Positions 6,396 through 10,455 of a stretch of DNA of 10,455 nt are shown here, in pieces. Position 1 is the first letter of the stretch, and each line of letters starts with the position of its first letter. This DNA is from Methanothrix sp. (lineage in GTDB: Archaea; Halobacteriota; Methanosarcinia; Methanotrichales; Methanotrichaceae): the NCBI GenBank assembly GCA_028708055.1, contig JAQVZT010000076.1, forward strand, positions 1 through 10,455. The letters run 5' to 3'. Below the pieces are notes generated by a model that was not told where the DNA came from, made no database searches, and saw only the letters and a program-made list of their open reading frames with translations. The position numbers and the translations under genes were made by a program.

Positions 6396-7583
6396 CTAGA
6401 AGTCCGTCATGATGCGGTACTGGTCGATCTCCGTCTGCTTGAGTCCCGCCAGGAACTGCTCTGCCATGTCGCGAATATCCTTGGAGCGGGTGATAGCCCG
6501 GCCCACGACGAGGATGTTCGCGCCTGCCGCCAGAGCCGCGCCCTCGGTATCCACGCGAATTCCGCCGGCCACGGCCACCAGGAGCTTGCGTCCCTCTTTG
6601 GCCAGAGCCTTGATCTCGCCGATATTGCTCCAGGCGTGGGCGCTCTTCTCCATGTCGATGGCCCGGTGCAGCTCGACCACATCAGGCAGGACCTCCAGGC
6701 CCTTGAGAACCGCCAGCGGATCAGACACATTCAGCATATCGATGATGCTGTAGATGCCGGTCTTCCTGGCCTCCCGAATGGATAGCTCAATCGTCTTCTT
6801 CGGAGCAAGACCCGATATGACCACCGCATCCGCAGCGGCGTCTGCTGCCAGACGAACCTCAAGGTTTCCGGTATCCAGAGTCTTCAGATCCAGAATCACA
6901 AAGGCTCCCGGCCTTATGGCGCGAATCTCCTTGACAACGCTCATGCCCAGCATCTTGACCAGGGGAGTACCAACCTCGATGAGAATGTGGTCGCTATCGG
7001 GCAGAGCAGCAAGCACACGGCGCACCTCAGCCAGGTCCACCAGATCAAAGGCCACCTGCAAGTAGGGCGGATCCCAGAGCCGGGTGACCCGGAATCCCAT
7101 GATGGGATGAGTGGACCGGTCCTTCTCGTAAAGCATAAGATTGACATCCGGAAATCCAGTCATAGCCCTCTCCAGAGCGAGCTTTGTAGCCCCGTAGTTG
7201 TAGCGATAGATGGCGTCGTAGTCCTTTGCCTGTGGATGAATGAAGACGGATACTATTATCAGCAGCTCCTCTGCCTTGTCCTTGGGTATTATGCCCTCTG
7301 CAACCGCATCAGCCACGGCTTTGGCCACGGCCATCTGCGCCGGCCCGAAGATCTGGGCCGCTTGGTCCATATTCTTTACAGTAACTTTTGGAACGATAAG
7401 AGTAGACGGCTTGGGCGGCAGATTGGGCCGGATGACGCCCAGAAGGGGCGTATGCCCTGCGGAAAGCTGCGACAGGCCAGAGGCAAAGGCCGTTGCTACC
7501 GGCCCTTCCTTATCTCCAATTATCAGATCGATATGAGCAATCTCAGGCTCCTTTCCTATGAGAGCCTCTCCCACTAAAAACAA
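6396..7583 (-). CDS. fae-hps: Bifunctional formaldehyde-activating enzyme / 3-hexulose-6-phosphate synthase
   Basis: This is a 395-residue cytosolic fusion. Residues 1-160 are Fae, which condenses formaldehyde with tetrahydromethanopterin (or releases it). GEALIGKEPEIAHIDLIIG has His17 at the position known to be catalytic, and IHPQAKDYDAIYRYNYGATK (115-134) is a family block. Residues 175-395 are the Hps TIM barrel, which interconverts hexulose 6-phosphate with ribulose 5-phosphate plus formaldehyde: EVGTPLVK (203-210), DLKTLDTG (232-239), IIDMLNV, ELHRAID (304-310), VAVAGGI (336-342) and VVGRAIT (359-365). In methanogens the pair serves ribulose-phosphate supply, with formaldehyde captured on the C1 carrier. 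The start is TTG at 7583, chosen because GAGGTGA (7590-7596) lies 6 bases upstream and the N-terminus then has the usual family length. All key motifs are intact. Confidence 0.95.
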   Translation of the reverse strand: MFLVGEALIGKEPEIAHIDLIIGDKEGPVATAFASGLSQLSAGHTPLLGVIRPNLPPKPSTLIVPKVTVKNMDQAAQIFGPAQMAVAKAVADAVAEGIIPKDKAEELLIIVSVFIHPQAKDYDAIYRYNYGATKLALERAMTGFPDVNLMLYEKDRSTHPIMGFRVTRLWDPPYLQVAFDLVDLAEVRRVLAALPDSDHILIEVGTPLVKMLGMSVVKEIRAIRPGAFVILDLKTLDTGNLEVRLAADAAADAVVISGLAPKKTIELSIREARKTGIYSIIDMLNVSDPLAVLKGLEVLPDVVELHRAIDMEKSAHAWSNIGEIKALAKEGRKLLVAVAGGIRVDTEGAALAAGANILVVGRAITRSKDIRDMAEQFLAGLKQTEIDQYRIMTDF

Positions 7584-7589
7584 AAAGAT

Positions 7590-7627
7590 TCACCTCGAAA
7601 ACGTCGTGAGCCATCTTCTTATTTTAT
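7590..7627 (-). promoter_or_regulatory. fae-hps promoter and ribosome binding site
   Basis: On the minus strand ATAAAATA (7627-7620) is a TATA-like box that predicts a start near 7598. GAGGTGA at 7596-7590 is a strong Shine-Dalgarno placed 6 bases before the TTG start. It decides the start in favour of TTG over the later GTG at codon 4. Confidence 0.5.
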
Positions 7628-7650
7628 CCTTTCTCACAGGGCGCGCTCCA

Positions 7651-7694
7651 GGATGAACTCTGGATGAACCCTGAATGATCTCTCGATGATCTCT
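7651..7694. repeat. Four imperfect 11-bp tandem repeats after the thioredoxin-CcdA gene
   Basis: The four units are GGATGAACTCT, GGATGAACCCT, GAATGATCTCT and CGATGATCTCT, head to tail. They end 4 bases from the stop codon of the thioredoxin-CcdA gene (on the minus strand they follow it). The unit length equals that of the longer array at 8943-9030. Confidence 0.7.
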
Positions 7695-7698
7695 CTCC

Positions 7699-8847
7699 CT
7701 AGATGAGCTGCCAGTAGATGAGAGGAGCAAGAGCAATCAGCGTGAGGCCGGTTGCCAGCCTGAGGCCCACTCTGTGATCCTTGCGGAAAGAGTCCACCTG
7801 CTCAGGACTCATCCCCAGCGCAATCGCCCCGCCCAAAATAAGGATGGGCAGAATTACCCCCAGATTGAAGAACAGGAGGTAGGTCGCTCCCTCAAAGTAG
7901 CTTCTAGCAGATAGCAGATCGAGTATCGCGAGGTAGATGGCGCCCACACAGGGAGCCTTAACCAGGGAGAAGAGAGCTCCGATTATGAAGTAAGAGCTGA
8001 ACCGGCCCTGATCAACCCCGGCCCGGAAGTACTTGAGGGCCCAATCGGTGCGAAAGAGAGATGGCCTTCCCCGCCTGAGCCGCACCGCATCCCAGACCTG
8101 AGAAAATCCCGCCAAGAGGAGAAATGCAGTCAGAACATAACGGAAGGCGCTGGCTATGGCCTCAGTCTGCAGCAGTTGCTGCATTCCCAGGCCAAAGAGA
8201 AAATACATGGTAAAGATGCCCAGGGAGAAGAAGACAACCATCATCACCAGCTCGCGCCTCTTTCCAGCTGTAGAGAGGACTGTCGCCGCCAGGAAGACCA
8301 GAATTCCCAGAAGGCAGGGGTTGAAGCCCGCCACCAGGCCCGCGCCCAGAACAGCGGACAGTGTGTAAAGAGATATTTCCTCCAGATTCAGGCCCTGTTC
8401 ACCGGCGGCACTGAAGCTCTGCTTTTCGCTCTCATTGGCGGGCAGAGTGAAGGCCGCCGGATGATCGGCAGTCTGATTGGCCAGGGCGGATCTGATGAGC
8501 CCCTCCAGCAGAGCATCATCCTCCTCATAATCCCGGTAGTTGATCACCTGCATTCCTATAATGATCGCAGGGACATCTTTGGCCCGATACTGCTTGATTA
8601 TGCGATGTCCTTCGTCGGTATAGTAGTAATAGCTGGTTATGTTGATGGGAACCTCCCGGCCAACCTTATCCAGCGTCCGCTCCGCGGCTGCGCATTTCGT
8701 GCATCCAGGCGACTTGATGAAGATGACCTCGGCGGCACCTTTTTCGGTTGCCGCAAATCCGCCGATGGGAAGCAGAGCTACGCTAGCCAGCAAGACCAGC
8801 AAAAGAACAAGGCATAAAGCTGCAATCCGGGATGTGCCAATGCGCAT
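7699..8847 (-). CDS. Secreted thioredoxin-like domain fused to a CcdA/DsbD-type membrane thiol transporter
   Basis: The protein has 382 residues. An N-terminal signal/anchor (10-30) is followed by an extracytoplasmic thioredoxin-like domain with CTKC at 49-52 and the cis-proline segment DVPAIII at 91-97. From about 160 comes a six-helix CcdA-like membrane domain. Its paired cysteines sit in the usual proline contexts, GFNPCLLG (C178) and KAPCVGA (C300). CcdA-type proteins pass electrons from cytoplasmic thioredoxin across the membrane to outside thiol proteins, for disulfide reduction or cytochrome c maturation. Here the likely recipient domain is fused in the same chain, much as in DsbD but in the opposite order. 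ATG at 8847 follows a TATA box by about 25 bases, so the message is probably leaderless. Eleven-base tandem repeats lie on both flanks. Confidence 0.85.
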   Translation of the reverse strand: MRIGTSRIAALCLVLLLVLLASVALLPIGGFAATEKGAAEVIFIKSPGCTKCAAAERTLDKVGREVPINITSYYYYTDEGHRIIKQYRAKDVPAIIIGMQVINYRDYEEDDALLEGLIRSALANQTADHPAAFTLPANESEKQSFSAAGEQGLNLEEISLYTLSAVLGAGLVAGFNPCLLGILVFLAATVLSTAGKRRELVMMVVFFSLGIFTMYFLFGLGMQQLLQTEAIASAFRYVLTAFLLLAGFSQVWDAVRLRRGRPSLFRTDWALKYFRAGVDQGRFSSYFIIGALFSLVKAPCVGAIYLAILDLLSARSYFEGATYLLFFNLGVILPILILGGAIALGMSPEQVDSFRKDHRVGLRLATGLTLIALAPLIYWQLI

Positions 8848-8870
8848 GAGATACCTGACCGCCTAAGAAG

Positions 8871-8878
8871 TATAAAAT
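8871..8878 (-). promoter_or_regulatory. TATA box of the thioredoxin-CcdA gene
   Basis: ATTTTATA on the minus strand is centred about 27 bases before the ATG at 8847. Transcription should therefore begin at or within a few bases of the start codon, giving a leaderless message. Confidence 0.5.
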
Positions 8879-8942
8879 CTCCATGATTGGACTGCGGCAG
8901 AGGAAGGTGATGGAAATTCCCCTGCCGAAAGAGCCACATTAA

Positions 8943-9052
8943 TCAATCATTGCTCAATCATTGCTCAATCATTGCTCAATCATTGCTCAATCATTGCTCA
9001 ATCATTGCTCAATCATTGCTCAATCATTGCTTAATCGTTACGCAGTCATTAC
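8943..9052. repeat. 11-bp tandem repeat array: eight perfect copies plus degenerate copies
   Basis: The unit TCAATCATTGC occurs eight times without a mismatch from 8943 to 9030. It is followed by TTAATCGTTAC and GCAGTCATTAC, which are degenerate copies reaching into the stop codon of the secreted-protein gene (TAA at 9049-9051, minus strand). There are no spacers, so it is not CRISPR. It lies in the 3' region of that gene and upstream of the thioredoxin-CcdA promoter. The 11-base period is close to one helical turn and is not a multiple of three. Confidence 0.95.
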
Positions 9053-9621
9053 TCAGTCTCAAACTTGAGAACGGGCCCTTCTCCAGAACCCCTGCCTGAG
9101 GCAAACCCAACAGATGCGTCATCCTCGGCTGCGATTATAATGGAGTAGCCGCATCCTTCTGTGCAGACCTCAATGGCCTTCTTGACGAGGGGCGTTACAT
9201 CCAGGGTATAGCTTCCCTCTTTATCAATGCTCACGGATGGAGAGAAGACCTCGGAATCATATTCATCCTTATCATACCAGGTTCTTGTATCGAAAGTCTC
9301 GCCGTGCATAAAGTAGGCCTTTACCTTGCCGGGCTTGTCCACCTGGGCGGCATCAAGGGTCAACGTCGCGGAAGCTATCTGCTCCGGCTTGAAGATTCCC
9401 TGGCTGCCGAACATGTTGATAACGCTCAAGTAGGTCAGTTTTTCTGGCTCGCCCCCTTGAGAAGCGGCCCAGAGCAGATCCCCGTCCGCAAAGGTCTGGT
9501 TGGCATTGCTGGCATCCACATAGGTCTTGACATCCATTTCTGCTGTAAAGCTCCCGGCAGCGGCTGTTGTGGCCAGAAGCAGGAGTATTCCCATAAGTGC
9601 ATACAGATTTCTCAAAGTCAT
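9049..9621 (-). CDS. Secreted CBM96/DNRLRE-like beta-sandwich protein
   Basis: Counted from the ATG, this 190-residue protein has a signal peptide to about residue 23 (LYALMGILLLLATTAAAG) and then a single beta-rich domain. TYVDASNANQTFADGDLLWAA (33-53) is followed by YLSVIN, IASATLTLDAA (82-92), VKAYFMHGETFDTRTWYDK (100-118), SYTLDVTPLVKKAIE (137-151) and a closing GPVLKFETE. The order of these blocks (TYVD, SATLTL, TW, DVTPLV, PVLK) fits the DNRLRE/CBM96 domain of surface proteins in Methanosarcinales and bacteria, thought to bind carbohydrate. C153 and C157 could form a disulfide. The ATG at 9621 has GGAGG only one base before it. TTG at 9615 has it 7 bases upstream and is the likelier start, shortening the protein by two residues. 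The precise ligand is unknown. Confidence 0.65.
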   Translation of the reverse strand: MTLRNLYALMGILLLLATTAAAGSFTAEMDVKTYVDASNANQTFADGDLLWAASQGGEPEKLTYLSVINMFGSQGIFKPEQIASATLTLDAAQVDKPGKVKAYFMHGETFDTRTWYDKDEYDSEVFSPSVSIDKEGSYTLDVTPLVKKAIEVCTEGCGYSIIIAAEDDASVGFASGRGSGEGPVLKFETE

Positions 9622-9622
9622 T

Positions 9623-9669
9623 CCTCCACAGGAGATTGCATGTGATCAAACAAATAAAAAGACGTACGT
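9623..9669 (-). promoter_or_regulatory. Promoter, palindrome and ribosome site of the secreted CBM96-like gene
   Basis: Reading the minus strand, a perfect 8-bp palindrome ACGTACGT (9669-9662) directly precedes the TATA-like CTTTTTATTTG (9661-9651). A start is predicted near 9628-9632. GGAGG at 9627-9623 is the Shine-Dalgarno; its spacing favours the TTG at 9615 over the ATG at 9621. The palindrome abutting the TATA box is a candidate operator. Confidence 0.45.
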
Positions 9670-9682
9670 TCATATGGATCTT

Positions 9683-9707
9683 ATGTAGGCAAAGCCAATG
9701 CCTACAT
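9683..9707 (-). terminator. Hairpin spanning the stop codon of the mfnD-like gene
   Basis: A perfect 9-bp stem, ATGTAGGCA (9683-9691) with TGCCTACAT (9699-9707), closes a 7-base loop. One arm includes the TAG stop of the mfnD-like gene. No T-run follows directly on the minus strand, so it may protect the 3' end or slow the polymerase rather than act as a classic terminator. Confidence 0.45.
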
Positions 9708-10455
9708 GATCGGGAGTTGGCCGAGGTCCTCCTTGCGAAATGTGCATGACCCCGTAATTGTCACGCTCTTAGCCGGCCTTCCAAGCCTTGCATTCAGTAT
9801 CAACTCGCCAATCTCCTCCTTCATGACCCTGGCGAGGCCGATAATTGAGGTTGTGGGCCGGGCGTTGACATCCACGATCCAGGGCATCTCCCCCAGCACA
9901 AAATCAATTCCCGCGTACCCGGAAAGAGAAAGAACTCCTGCTGCGGCCTTCGCCTGGGCCCAGAGTTCATCTGCGCGAGGCGTGCCGTAGGGAACCTGGC
10001 TTCCCTGGTAGCTCATGCCATCGCCCTCAAAGTCGATGAGCTGGCGGTTGATCGTGAGCGGCAGGAAGCTCTTCTCACCAGCGATGAAGCTGGCAGACAG
10101 ATGCAGCCCCTCGCGGTAACGGGTCACTATTTCTCCGGAACCGGCCCTGGCAAAGGAGGTGATGCGCACTCCCTCAGAGCCGCAGCCTGTGCGCGGCTTT
10201 ACTACATAGCGATGGCAGCCCGCATCCACTGGATCGGGCTTTTCCACGATCTCAGCAACGGAAAGGCCCGCCTGCCCAAGCGTCCGGGTGCACAGCAGCT
10301 TGTCTGCTGCCAGGCGGGCAGCATCGGGACTGGATCCCAGGTTGAGCATGTTTTTCTCCAGGATCGCCAGGAGACGGGGCTGCATGCCGTCTGGGGCGAT
10401 TAGAAGCCCGGCGTCCGCTTTGCTCTCCAGAGCGCCCTCAAAATCCTCGTCATTC
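9702..10455 (-). CDS. mfnD: ATP-grasp ligase of the tyramine-glutamate ligase (MfnD) type, partial at the right edge
   Basis: The frame continues to the window edge, giving about 250 residues; the N-terminus lies outside. It shows ATP-grasp features in order. ADAGLLIAPDG and NLGSSPDAARLAADKLLCTR mark the end of the N-terminal domain. RYVVKPRTGCGSEGVRI holds the ATP-binding lysine and glycine loop. LSASFIAGEKSFLPLTINRQLI is the next block, and YAGIDFVLGEMPWIVDVNARPTTSIIGLA is the metal/substrate segment (family form EINPRxTTSYVGL). MfnD joins tyramine to glutamate in methanofuran synthesis. Family resemblance to this archaeal ATP-grasp group is clear; the exact substrate is inference, and related one-carbon or cofactor ligases are possible. 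Here the usual EINPR is DVNAR, a conservative change. An internal ATG at 10385 is not the true start, because family-like sequence continues upstream of it. Confidence 0.65.
   Translation of the reverse strand, partial: NDEDFEGALESKADAGLLIAPDGMQPRLLAILEKNMLNLGSSPDAARLAADKLLCTRTLGQAGLSVAEIVEKPDPVDAGCHRYVVKPRTGCGSEGVRITSFARAGSGEIVTRYREGLHLSASFIAGEKSFLPLTINRQLIDFEGDGMSYQGSQVPYGTPRADELWAQAKAAAGVLSLSGYAGIDFVLGEMPWIVDVNARPTTSIIGLARVMKEEIGELILNARLGRPAKSVTITGSCTFRKEDLGQLPIM

Noticed and set aside
6342..7577. Several plus-strand ORFs of 100-200 codons
   Set aside because: They are antisense shadows of the intact fae-hps gene in GC-richer DNA and have unnatural composition.
8176..8817. Plus-strand ORF of 213 codons
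   Set aside because: Antisense to the thioredoxin-CcdA gene; rich in Q, R and H with no domain pattern.
8943..9030. CRISPR array
   Set aside because: Repeats are 11 bp, contiguous and without spacers; this is a simple tandem array.
1..10455. tRNA, rRNA or integrase attachment gene explaining the island
   Set aside because: I found no tRNA-like cloverleaf, rRNA segment or integrase in the window by reading; a tRNAscan run would settle the tRNA question.

Overview
The window looks like a piece of a methanogenic archaeal chromosome, most likely a member of the Methanosarcinales such as Methanothrix. This is inferred from protein families, not from a search. The evidence is a fused formaldehyde-activating enzyme/hexulose-phosphate synthase (Fae-Hps), an ATP-grasp ligase of the MfnD (methanofuran) type, a secreted thioredoxin-CcdA fusion, an archaeal HTH_45-type winged-helix protein, and archaeal promoters with TATA boxes.

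There are two compositional halves. Positions 1 to about 6030 are AT-rich and read as an accessory island. From the left it holds a possible C-terminal scrap of another ORF and a restriction-modification protein of the type ISP family that has lost its N-terminus (195-1835). Next comes a tightly overlapping minus-strand pair (4191 to 1986): a protein with two membrane helices and a PLD-like/DUF5919-like C-terminal domain, followed by a P-loop ATPase. Then there is a gene-poor stretch with decayed-looking frames, a small unknown protein (4762-5238), a 420-base spacer with two hairpins resembling IS200/IS605 right ends, and a winged-helix regulator (5661-5963).

From about 6040 to the right edge the sequence is GC-richer, and all genes run on the minus strand as ordinary chromosomal genes. 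These are mfnD-like (partial, leaving the window), a secreted CBM96/DNRLRE-like beta-sandwich protein, the thioredoxin-CcdA fusion, fae-hps, and a co-directional alkaline-phosphatase/phosphoglycerate-mutase superfamily gene. That last gene is cut after about 113 codons, exactly where the composition changes. The junction at about 6020-6040 is therefore best read as an island or rearrangement boundary that broke a core gene.

The most interesting candidate system is the two-gene membrane protein/ATPase unit, which sits beside a restriction-modification remnant and transposon scars. Its layout suits a defence module, but I cannot match it to a named one. The second unexplained structure is a pair of 11-bp tandem-repeat arrays, each placed just after the stop codon of a gene on either side of the thioredoxin-CcdA gene.
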